Assembly: GCA_014894735.1 (NCBI GenBank)
Contig: JADBKX010000057.1
Span: 1 to 17,432, forward strand
DNA: 17,432 nucleotides
Reading direction: 5' to 3'
From: Candidatus Sediminicultor sextus
GTDB taxonomy: Bacteria; Atribacterota; Phoenicimicrobiia; Phoenicimicrobiales; Phoenicimicrobiaceae
Of the stretch, positions 1 to 5,984 are shown piece after piece. The stretch's first letter is position 1, and every line of letters begins with the position of its first letter. The notes under the pieces are model-generated. The model saw nothing but the letters and a program-made list of their open reading frames with translations. It was not told the DNA's origin and made no database searches. The translations under genes and the position numbers were made by a program.

Positions 1-824
1 CTTGCTGAAAATATAAATGGTCTGGAATTGTGCTTTAAATAAGTAATTAAATCTTTATCACCTGCCAAATAACCCCCAATACTGGGAATAGTTTTGCTTA
101 GTGTCCCCATGTGAATATCTACCGCACCTTTAAGGCCAAAATGTTCTTCTATGCCATGACCGGTCTTCCCTAACACTCCTATAGAGTGAGCTTCATCTAC
201 CATTAATTTGGCATTATACTTTTTAGCTAGTCGAGATACCTCGGGTAAATTAGCTACATCTCCATCCATACTATATACCGCATCAACTATAATCAATTTA
301 TTAATATACTTTCCAGAATTTACTAAAATTCTTTCCAGGCTTTCCATATCGTTATGCAAGTATGATCTATGAGTTGCCCCAGAAAGCATGCAACCATCAA
401 TTATACTGGCATGATCTAATTTATCAATTACAACCAAATCCCCTCTCTGACAAAGTGTAGTTATGGCTGCTAAATTAGTAACGTACCCACTGCTGTAAGT
501 AACCGCATCTTCTGCCCCTTTGAATTTTGCAATCATTGCTTCCAATTTTTCGTGTATCTTGGTAGTACCAGCCAACAACCTAACTCCTGCAGCACCGGTC
601 CCATATTTTTCAATGGCATCGATGGCCGCTTTTTTTATTTTGGGATGAGTAATCAATCCTAAATAATTATAAGAAGCAAACATTATCATCTCTCTACCAT
701 CAATAGTGACTCTGGATCCAGATGCTCCATCTATGCTTTTTAAGTAAAAATACCGTTTTTCATCTTTCATCTTTTTTATTCTTTGATTAAGTTCATTTAT
801 TTTTTCTTCTAATGGAATTACCAT
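1..824 (-). CDS. alpha-oxoamine synthase (glycine C-acetyltransferase / 8-amino-7-oxononanoate synthase type), C-terminus cut by window edge
   Basis: This is a PLP-dependent enzyme that would condense an amino acid with an acyl-CoA and release CO2 and CoA. About 274 codons are present and the family is usually near 395 residues, so roughly the last 120 lie beyond the left edge. My translation shows the N-terminal ASYNYLGL segment, GTGAAGVRLLAGT, the LDHASI segment, the PLP-contacting VDEAHSIG motif and the lysine motif GTLSKTIPSIGGY. The start ATG at 822-824 follows an AAGGAGG ribosome-binding site. It sits 33 bp after the quinate-dehydrogenase-like gene and probably shares its transcript. 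The VRLLAGT variant does not decide between Kbl, BioF and a serine-palmitoyltransferase-like enzyme. No biotin or threonine-degradation neighbour is visible. Confidence 0.88.
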   Translation of the reverse strand, partial: MVIPLEEKINELNQRIKKMKDEKRYFYLKSIDGASGSRVTIDGREMIMFASYNYLGLITHPKIKKAAIDAIEKYGTGAAGVRLLAGTTKIHEKLEAMIAKFKGAEDAVTYSSGYVTNLAAITTLCQRGDLVVIDKLDHASIIDGCMLSGATHRSYLHNDMESLERILVNSGKYINKLIIVDAVYSMDGDVANLPEVSRLAKKYNAKLMVDEAHSIGVLGKTGHGIEEHFGLKGAVDIHMGTLSKTIPSIGGYLAGDKDLITYLKHNSRPFIFSA

Positions 825-857
825 TTCTCTTCCTCCTTTTTAGTATTAAGTTTTTAC

Positions 858-1766
858 TTAATTTAACTTCTCTATCCTTGGCTTAAAGCCAGTTTTTTCT
901 ATTAATTTTAAATAATCTTCCGGTTGCAATTCTTCCGGAGATTTCCCTGATATAGCTACCAAAGTAGCTTGAAATACATTGGTTCCAAAAGACCTTCCGT
1001 TAAATTCAGGAGTAGTAGTAATTAAATAACTCACCCCTCTTTTTTTAAGATCTTCTACATTAAAGCTGGTAACGGTATTGGTTATAACAATCTTCCCCTT
1101 CATATCCTGGGGCATATACTGGCTTATAGCTAAGTAATCACCAGCAATGATATCGGCATCATAAAAATATTTAACGTATTTTAAATTAGATTTCTCCTGC
1201 TTTTCACCTGTAGGATATAAATATTTTATAGGGACATATATTAATATTGGCAAAAGCAATCGAGCAAAAATTTCAATACTTCGAAAAGAATGAAGCGGGA
1301 TAGGAATATTTAAACCAAATATTAAATCCCCAAAGGTCATTTCACATCCAGCCTCTATCAGTCCCTCTGCCATTCCAAATCTATCCACCGTGATAGTGAC
1401 TAAAGCCTTTTTCCCTTTTAAGGGAATGTCAGTTTGAGTATCAATATGTTTTACTACACTCTTCTCTAATACATATTTTATCCCGGTACCATCAACAATA
1501 GGAGTTTTTTTAATAACGCTAATTATCTTTTCTGACTCTCTTATGGTATATCTTTTCCCTTGGGGCCCGGAATACAAATATAAATCTGTCCCTCCTAAAC
1601 TGAAGATATCTACCTTCCCATCATTCTCTTGGAATATTTGCATCATCTTTTTCACATCGCCATCAGTTCCTCTTCTTTCGATTTCAACTTTCTCTCCTAA
1701 GACTTCGATCACGACTTTATGATCTCTGGTGGAAGAACCCAAACTAACCCCTAAAACTTTTTTCAT
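858..1766 (-). CDS. protein of the family annotated as quinate 5-dehydrogenase; true function unknown
   Basis: This 302-residue protein matches, from memory, a family in anaerobic Firmicutes that carries the automatic name quinate 5-dehydrogenase. It opens with LGVSLGSSTRDHKV and has a FSLGGTDLYLY motif near residue 60 and PIVDGTGIK near residue 92. A beta-alpha-beta-like stretch, KALVTITVDRFGMAEGLIEAGCEMTFGDL, lies near residues 120-148, followed by YPTGEKQ. I see no classic GxGxxG nucleotide-binding loop and none of the usual shikimate dehydrogenase motifs, so the enzymatic name is doubtful. A hydrophobic stretch near residues 168-185 (ARLLLPILIYVPIKYLY) could be buried core or a membrane-associated helix. 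The start ATG follows GAGGAGGG. It lies 31 bp after a small HTH regulator, so the pair probably forms a regulator-target unit. Confidence 0.75.
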   Translation of the reverse strand: MKKVLGVSLGSSTRDHKVVIEVLGEKVEIERRGTDGDVKKMMQIFQENDGKVDIFSLGGTDLYLYSGPQGKRYTIRESEKIISVIKKTPIVDGTGIKYVLEKSVVKHIDTQTDIPLKGKKALVTITVDRFGMAEGLIEAGCEMTFGDLIFGLNIPIPLHSFRSIEIFARLLLPILIYVPIKYLYPTGEKQEKSNLKYVKYFYDADIIAGDYLAISQYMPQDMKGKIVITNTVTSFNVEDLKKRGVSYLITTTPEFNGRSFGTNVFQATLVAISGKSPEELQPEDYLKLIEKTGFKPRIEKLN

Positions 1767-1797
1767 TCTTAAACCCTCCTCTTCTTTGGAATTTACA

Positions 1798-2322
1798 TTA
1801 ATTTTTAATCTGTTTTACTATTTCTATGATCTTTTCAGGATTAACATATTTACTCTCTTTAATAGGCGAATGACCGATAACTAGGCCAATCACCTGAACA
1901 CTGAATATTTTCTCTACTATAGGTACTCTCATATCTGAACCCAGGAAAATAATCAAATCAAAATCTGCTAAGTTGACAATTATTTTCATGACCTCATCAA
2001 ATAATTCGTTTTTCCCCTTTTTCTCTATAAACTCAAAGCGTTCCTCCTGGGTTAAAAGCAAAACATATTCAATCCCCAACTTTTCTGCTAAAAGAGTTAT
2101 CTCTTCTTTGTTCTTGATAGGAAAACCGATTAAGGCAATCTTATTACCTTTTCTTATCTCTCCTAAACTTTCTAGTCTGGAGACAAAAGTTCGTTCAACT
2201 CCTAATTTGCGGGCTACTCCTTCCTGAGTCACACCTTTAATACGCAATTCTAAAATTTTATTTATTTCTTTATTCAATTTTTCTTTACTTATAACTTTCT
2301 CGCCAATTCGAATAAATTGCAT
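1798..2322 (-). CDS. small HTH transcriptional regulator with C-terminal ligand-type domain, probably autoregulated
   Basis: This 174-residue protein has an XRE-like helix-turn-helix near residues 33-53 (GVTQEGVARKLGVERTFVSRLE). A C-terminal alpha/beta domain of about 115 residues follows, with alternating hydrophobic strands (IALIGFPI, YVLLLT, FDLIIFLGSDM, VIGLVIGH). The function is inferred: a repressor or activator whose C-terminal domain may bind a metabolite. It is the first gene of the unit with the quinate-dehydrogenase-like and oxoamine synthase genes. Its promoter overlaps a tandem TGTATACA palindrome just before the ribosome-binding site, which strongly suggests self-regulation. The start ATG follows AGGAG about nine bases upstream. 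The regulated pathway is not identifiable from this sequence. Confidence 0.8.
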   Translation of the reverse strand: MQFIRIGEKVISKEKLNKEINKILELRIKGVTQEGVARKLGVERTFVSRLESLGEIRKGNKIALIGFPIKNKEEITLLAEKLGIEYVLLLTQEERFEFIEKKGKNELFDEVMKIIVNLADFDLIIFLGSDMRVPIVEKIFSVQVIGLVIGHSPIKESKYVNPEKIIEIVKQIKN

Positions 2323-2335
2323 CCTTAAAATCTCC

Positions 2336-2355
2336 TGTATACATTTTTGTATACA
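2336..2355. promoter_or_regulatory. candidate operator: two TGTATACA palindromes spaced by four T
   Basis: TGTATACA occurs at 2336-2343 and again at 2348-2355 with TTTT between. Each copy is a perfect 8-bp palindrome. The pair starts three bases downstream of the -10 box and covers the predicted transcription start and the upstream edge of the ribosome-binding site. This layout is typical of a repressor-blocked promoter. The adjacent HTH protein at 1798-2322 is the natural candidate to bind it. Confidence 0.7.
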
Positions 2356-2358
2356 CGT

Positions 2359-2387
2359 AATATAACATAATTTTTTTGCATTAGCAA
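2359..2387 (-). promoter_or_regulatory. sigma70-type promoter for the HTH regulator unit
   Basis: On the minus strand TTGCTA (2382-2387) and TATATT (2359-2364) are separated by exactly 17 bp. The predicted start is near 2352, inside the TGTATACA operator, leaving a leader of about 30 nt. Confidence 0.65.
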
Positions 2388-2414
2388 GTTTTTTATTCGT
2401 CTCTTTTGAAGAGT

Positions 2415-2471
2415 AGCGTGGAGCGTATAGCGGATGGAATACAGTGATAAGTGATGAGTGATGAGTGATGA
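2415..2471. repeat. heptamer-phased short tandem repeats
   Basis: Two runs in 7-bp phase lie here. AGCGTGG, AGCGTAT and AGCGGAT are consecutive at 2415-2435. GTGATAA followed by three exact GTGATGA units occupies 2444-2471. No gene is seen in the gap. ATTGGAGAA, a word that recurs at 16692-16700, 17364-17372 and 17380-17388 on the other strand, follows at 2478-2486. Confidence 0.85.
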
Positions 2472-2628
2472 GATTAAATTGGAGAAATTATAAAAACAGG
2501 TACTTATTACAGGTTACTTACCATATATTACACATTACATCCCTTGCTGGTTAATTGGTTAATAAATCAATAGGCAAACAAAATATTTATTGTCTGTAAT
2601 TTAAAATTTTTAACAGTTCATTTTAATG
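2472..2628. other. intergenic tract downstream of mnmA
   Basis: With the heptamer array, this fills the 306-bp gap between the HTH gene and mnmA. It contains ATTACAC/ATTACAT in 7-bp phase at 2527-2540 and GGTTAATT/GGTTAATA in 8-bp phase at 2549-2564. I see no convincing terminator, RNA gene or open frame. Confidence 0.6.
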
Positions 2629-3675
2629 CTATTGAATAATTCCTCCTCCTATTACCACATCTCCCTGGTAAAATACTGCTGATTGTCCCGGGGTAATCGC
2701 TCTTTGGGGTTTTTCAAAATTTATTAGCACCTTATCTTCATGGTAAGGGGAAATCATGGCCGAAGATTTTTTACTATTATATCTTATTTTTACCTCTGCC
2801 TGTATAGACTTTGAAAGTTTATCGCCAGAAATAAAATTTAAATCTTTTACTAATAATTTATCCCTATAAAGATCTTTATCATCGCCCAGAGTAACTACAT
2901 TTTGCTGGGAATTTATTTCAATTACATACCTACGCTTATTCAAAGATACTCCCAATCCTTTTCTCTGTCCAATAGTGTAAAAAGGAATACCTTGATGCTC
3001 TCCTAATATTTTTCCTTCTTTATCTATAAACTTGCCAGGTTTGACAGTATCTTTAATGTGTTGAGTTAAAAACTTTCTATAATTATCATCCTGGATAAAA
3101 CAAATTTCCTGACTCTCTTCTTTTTTATAATTTTTTAATCCGTATTTTTTAGCCACTTCTCTGGTTTGGCTTTTCTTAAATTTGCCCAAAGGAAACAAAA
3201 CGCAGGGCAATATTTCCTGGTTTAATCTATAAAGAAAATAAGATTGGTCTTTATTTTCATCTACCCCTCTCTTAAGCAAAAATTTCTTGCTCTCCTGGTC
3301 ATATTTTTTGATAGCATAATGACCGGTGGCTAGATAATCCGCACCTAAAGATTTTGCTTTCTCCAATAATAATCCAAATTTTATTTTCAGATTACAGACT
3401 ACACAAGGGTTGGGGGTTCGGCCTGTGAGGTATTCTTGGCAGAAATAGTCTATAACTATATTTTTAAATTCTTTGGTAAAATCCAGAACATGCCAGGGGA
3501 TTTTTAGATTTTGAGCAACCTGTTCCACTGATTCTAAATTTTCGTTGCCTTCATAATGATGGATAGTTACACCGAGAACATTATAACCTTCTTCTTTTAA
3601 TAGGGCAGCAGCTAATGAACTGTCCACCCCTCCGCTCATAGCCACTACTACCTTCTTTTTTAAATTTTTAATCAT
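2629..3675 (-). CDS. mnmA: tRNA-specific 2-thiouridylase MnmA
   Basis: It thiolates U34 of the tRNAs for Lys, Glu and Gln after ATP-dependent adenylylation. The 348 residues match the usual family length. The PP-loop SGGVDSS is at residues 14-20. TPNPCVVCN gives Cys91 and Cys94, GHYA is near 118-121, KDQSYFLYRL near 142-151, and the second catalytic cysteine is Cys192 in EICFI. The C-terminal half carries the IGQRKGLG motif and the beta-barrel ending in GGGII. It is the last gene of the Rrf2 unit, 30 bp after the ThiI-like gene. The ribosome-binding site is weak, but the start lies just ahead of the PP-loop as expected. The CxxC plus a distant Cys has been discussed as a possible Fe-S site in this family; the sequence alone cannot decide between that and the persulfide mechanism. 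Confidence 0.96.
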   Translation of the reverse strand: MIKNLKKKVVVAMSGGVDSSLAAALLKEEGYNVLGVTIHHYEGNENLESVEQVAQNLKIPWHVLDFTKEFKNIVIDYFCQEYLTGRTPNPCVVCNLKIKFGLLLEKAKSLGADYLATGHYAIKKYDQESKKFLLKRGVDENKDQSYFLYRLNQEILPCVLFPLGKFKKSQTREVAKKYGLKNYKKEESQEICFIQDDNYRKFLTQHIKDTVKPGKFIDKEGKILGEHQGIPFYTIGQRKGLGVSLNKRRYVIEINSQQNVVTLGDDKDLYRDKLLVKDLNFISGDKLSKSIQAEVKIRYNSKKSSAMISPYHEDKVLINFEKPQRAITPGQSAVFYQGDVVIGGGIIQ

Positions 3676-3705
3676 ATTAGTTTATTCTCTTTTTATGCTT
3701 AGCAT

Positions 3706-4710
3706 TTATCCTTGTATTCTTAGGATTTCTAATTTATCTTCTATCAATGGTTTTACCTTTATAGTTCTGACCAATTCTTTAGATTTATAATAATAATTAA
3801 TATTTACTTCTTCATTTTCTTCTTCATTTCTATCGCAATACCTTGCAGTAATCTGACAGGATTTATCGATCAGTTCGTTATTTACTTTAGACCCCTTTTT
3901 TAACAAAGAAACCGGACCTTTTAAATTTTTAGCTTTAAAAAGAAAGTCTCCATCTTGAAAAAAATTTTGTAGTTGTTCATTCTCTTCTTTATTTCTTCCT
4001 ACTACCAATTTAATATCTTTACTTAGTCTGAAGTGTCGGCCTAATTTTAACAGTTCTATCTCTTCTAAAGAAAAACTTTCCTGAGTAAATAAATCTCTTA
4101 ATCTTTTAGAAAAAGCTGGCTCGGTTAATTTGCAACCTCCAGCCGGTGAAGGATAATCCTTTATCCCCATTTCGTCAGCCAATTTTATTTGTCTTTTTCT
4201 TGAGCGGCCAGAAATATCCAACAATTTATTTCTGTCCACTAACCCCCCTTTTTCAGGAATGGTCTCCGTTAACAATAAAGCAGATAATGGACGAAGAATT
4301 TTACCTTCAAACCCTGATTCTCTCTCAATTATACTTAAGCTATCTCTGTTCTGAGACATCGGTCTTTCTCCCAACACTTCACCACTTAAGATAAAAGAAG
4401 CTCCTATCTTGTTCATATATTCTCCTGCCTTTTTGAACATAAGGGCATGACAGTCTATGCAGGGATTCATATTCTTTCCGAACCCATATTTGGGTTTTTT
4501 TAAAATCTTTAGAAGCTCTTCGGTAATATCTATTATTTTTAAGTTTATATCTAAATCCTTTGCTATTACAAAGGCTTCACCCAAACCAAAGAAGGGAGTC
4601 TTAAAATTAACCCCTTTTACTTCTATCCCCTGTTCCTGGATAAGCTTTAGCGCTAAAATACTATCCAGACCACCAGAAAACAAAGCAACCGCTTTTATCT
4701 TATCTTTCAT
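3706..4710 (-). CDS. ThiI-like PP-loop tRNA thiolase with three conserved-type cysteines and C-terminal RNA-binding-like region
   Basis: The 334-residue protein begins with a PP-loop ATP-pyrophosphatase domain (FSGGLDS, residues 11-17). Distinctive motifs follow: MNPCIDCHALM (Cys84, Cys87), SGEVLGERPMSQNRDSL near 109-125, RPLSALLL near 140-147, DISGRSRKRQI near 165-175 and YPSPAGGCKLT (Cys193). The C-terminal third (about 220-334) resembles the NFACT-R-like extension of this family. It probably uses ATP to activate a tRNA uridine for sulfur insertion; the modified position is not known. CxxC plus a third Cys is the layout of [4Fe-4S]-dependent thiolases such as TtuA, TtcA and archaeal ThiI, so a cluster mechanism is inferred. 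It overlaps the Rrf2 gene by 11 bp. The start ATG has AAGGA seven bases upstream. It lacks the THUMP domain of canonical ThiI. Confidence 0.85.
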   Translation of the reverse strand: MKDKIKAVALFSGGLDSILALKLIQEQGIEVKGVNFKTPFFGLGEAFVIAKDLDINLKIIDITEELLKILKKPKYGFGKNMNPCIDCHALMFKKAGEYMNKIGASFILSGEVLGERPMSQNRDSLSIIERESGFEGKILRPLSALLLTETIPEKGGLVDRNKLLDISGRSRKRQIKLADEMGIKDYPSPAGGCKLTEPAFSKRLRDLFTQESFSLEEIELLKLGRHFRLSKDIKLVVGRNKEENEQLQNFFQDGDFLFKAKNLKGPVSLLKKGSKVNNELIDKSCQITARYCDRNEEENEEVNINYYYKSKELVRTIKVKPLIEDKLEILRIQG

Positions 4711-5167
4711 ATCTTTGTCCTTCTTTCATTTTTTGGGCTATTTTACATAAATCTTTCAAAGAAGCAGCATCTAATGTTTGGTTTATCCTCTGAGTTACTT
4801 CCTCTAATAATACCCTGATGGCACAATCTTCTATTTTTTTACATGTCTTTGGGCTATCCTTATTAATTTTTTTACCAGCTAAAATACAATCAATTAAAAT
4901 TATCGGCCCTTCAACTGCTCTAATTATGTCACCGGCATTAATCCTCTCGACTTCTCTAGCTAATAGATATCCTCCGCCTGCTCCCCTGGTACTTTTCACT
5001 AAATCTGCTTTCTTTAATTTATTAAATAATTGTTCTAAATATTGTAAAGAAATATCTTGTCTTTTAGAAATATCTCTTAAAGAAATCGGCTTTAAATTAT
5101 TATATTGATTTTGCGCCAAATCTATCATAGCCCGAAGTGCATATCTTCCCCGAGTAGACAATTTCAT
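4700..5167 (-). CDS. Rrf2 family transcriptional regulator (IscR/CymR type)
   Basis: This 155-residue regulator begins with the family signature MKLSTRGRYALRAMIDLA. A winged HTH covers residues 28-72 (ISLRDISKRQDISLQYLEQLFNKL, then the wing RGAGGGYLLA). Cys94, Cys109 and Cys115 match the three-cysteine arrangement of [2Fe-2S]-binding Rrf2 proteins such as IscR, although the C94-C109 spacing is wider than in E. coli IscR. It heads the operon with the ThiI-like thiolase and mnmA, so it probably tunes tRNA thiolation to sulfur or Fe-S status. Unlike the common Rrf2-cysteine desulfurase-mnmA arrangement, no NifS/IscS gene is adjacent. The start ATG follows AAGGAGT. The upstream promoter is near perfect and the leader is about 130 nt, with a hairpin. 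Confidence 0.92.
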   Translation of the reverse strand: MKLSTRGRYALRAMIDLAQNQYNNLKPISLRDISKRQDISLQYLEQLFNKLKKADLVKSTRGAGGGYLLAREVERINAGDIIRAVEGPIILIDCILAGKKINKDSPKTCKKIEDCAIRVLLEEVTQRINQTLDAASLKDLCKIAQKMKEGQRYER

Positions 5168-5202
5168 TGGTCTTACTCCTTTTTGATAATGGTTAATTAT
5201 AT

Positions 5203-5229
5203 AATAGTCGTTAGTCGTTCACTAACGAC
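5203..5229. repeat. ACTAACGACTA-type repeat forming a leader hairpin
   Basis: TAGTCGT is repeated twice in 7-bp phase. GTCGTTAG (5207-5214) and CTAACGAC (5222-5229) are perfect inverted repeats with a 7-base loop. The 13-mer ACTAACGACTATT (minus strand, 5203-5215) occurs again on the plus strand at 14612-14624. Its 11-base core is also at 17393-17403. The hairpin lies in the predicted leader of the Rrf2 mRNA, and CCAA-rich repeats follow to about 5240. Confidence 0.8.
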
Positions 5230-5306
5230 CAACCAACCAACTAAAGACTAAAATCGAATAGTAAATTTGTGAATAATTTCCATGACTAAATTAACTTTAC
5301 TAAAAA

Positions 5307-5335
5307 ATTATATTATTTATGACTATTTTTGTCAA
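5307..5335 (-). promoter_or_regulatory. full-consensus sigma70-type promoter of the Rrf2 unit
   Basis: On the minus strand TTGACA (5330-5335) and TATAAT (5307-5312) are both exact consensus hexamers separated by 17 bp. The predicted start is near 5300, giving a leader of about 133 nt. ATGACTA (plus strand) occurs twice, at 5319-5325 inside the spacer and at 5282-5288 just downstream of the start. These are possible regulator half-sites. Confidence 0.85.
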
Positions 5336-5355
5336 CTTTCTCCTTAAAAAAATTT

Positions 5356-5378
5356 GTATCGAGTATCGCGTTAAGAAA
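5356..5378. repeat. GTATCGA heptamer repeat, copy 1
   Basis: GTATCGA and GTATCGC are adjacent heptamers at 5356-5369. The 16-mer GTATCGAGTATCGCGT is repeated exactly at 14574-14589. The following CGTTAAGAAA (5369-5378) is repeated at 15751-15760. From here to about 5486 I see no gene, only AT-rich sequence and a short GAGG/CCTC inverted repeat near 5427-5440. Confidence 0.8.
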
Positions 5379-5486
5379 ACCATAATTTAAAACTTAAAAT
5401 CTTTTCGTCTAAAGTATTATTTTTCACGAGGGCTGGCCTCTACGATAAAAGGAAATTCCTATACAATCAACTTATACTAATTGTTA

Positions 5487-5529
5487 AAATAAAAAAGAGC
5501 AGATTCAATTAATCTGCTCTTTTTTATTT
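5487..5529. terminator. bidirectional intrinsic terminator downstream of the ferredoxin gene
   Basis: A perfect inverted repeat with 19 bp per arm (5487-5505 and 5511-5529) encloses the loop CAATT. The core stem is GAGCAGATT/AATCTGCTC, flanked by six A on one side and six T on the other, so it works as a terminator on either strand. It begins about 28 bp after the ferredoxin stop codon and separates this gene from the Rrf2 promoter. Confidence 0.93.
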
Positions 5530-5557
5530 ATATTATTTTTTATATTGTATACTCATT

Positions 5558-5743
5558 TTACTCGCAAGTAATGGCTTCTACCGGACAACCATCAACAGCC
5601 TCTTTGCATGATTCAACCAAATCATCCGGTACCTTACTAACCTTTACTGTTGCTATATCATCCTTCATTTCAAATACTTCAGGACAGGTATCTGCGCATA
5701 ATCCACACCCGGTACATAAATCTTTATCAACTACAGCCTTCAT
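5558..5743 (-). CDS. single-cluster [4Fe-4S] ferredoxin
   Basis: This 61-residue electron carrier has the small Thermotoga-type form. Cys10, Cys13 and Cys16 (CTGCGLC) with Cys53 before Pro54 would bind one [4Fe-4S] cluster. Cys20 and Cys46 are placed to form the disulfide that replaces the second cluster. It is acidic and cytoplasmic. Redox partners cannot be told from the sequence; in an anaerobe, tungsten-dependent aldehyde:ferredoxin oxidoreductases or radical SAM enzymes such as MoaA are possible. The start follows GAAGGAGG by ten bases. An overlapping ATG-TAA stands between the ribosome-binding site and the true ATG. It has its own upstream gap of 241 bp and its own terminator, so it is probably a separate transcript. 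Confidence 0.94.
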   Translation of the reverse strand: MKAVVDKDLCTGCGLCADTCPEVFEMKDDIATVKVSKVPDDLVESCKEAVDGCPVEAITCE

Positions 5744-5918
5744 TTTACATTTTCCTCCTTCTATTATAATTACCGATTTTAAAATTCATTAGGTAATTAA
5801 GTGTAAGTTCAACATCACTTTAATTTTTATTTTCTTTGTAATTATCGACCAATAATTTTTTAATTATTTTACCAGATAATTTTCCCTATTAAAAGAAAAA
5901 CTTATTTATAATATAAAG

Positions 5919-5947
5919 AGCATACCTTAAAAAAAGGTAAATTTCAA
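5919..5947 (-). promoter_or_regulatory. candidate ferredoxin promoter
   Basis: TTGAAA (5942-5947) and TATGCT (5919-5924) on the minus strand are 17 bp apart. The spacer holds the imperfect palindrome ACCTTTTTTTAAGGT. The -10 box matches only four of six positions and the leader would be about 170 nt, so a closer start remains possible in this very AT-rich gap. Confidence 0.4.
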
Positions 5948-5984
5948 GTTTTTTAACAACTTTTTTATATCCCGTTAATAATCC

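Noticed and set aside
2444..2471. GTGATGA array as a CRISPR
   Set aside because: Units are 7 bp and contiguous with no spacers, and there are no cas genes in the window.
2323..2628. tRNA or other small RNA gene in the 306-bp gap
   Set aside because: No cloverleaf, no T-loop GGTTCGA-type motif and no GC-rich stems were found. The gap is explained by repeats and a promoter.
5361..5433. Short GTG-started frame of 18 codons on the minus strand in the Rrf2-ferredoxin gap
   Set aside because: It is too short, its ribosome-binding site is only a GAGG in the inverted repeat, and it lies upstream of the mapped-by-eye promoter with no support.
5427..5440. GAGG/CCTC inverted repeat as a terminator
   Set aside because: The stem is only four bases and no T-tract follows on either strand. 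The strong terminator is at 5487-5529.
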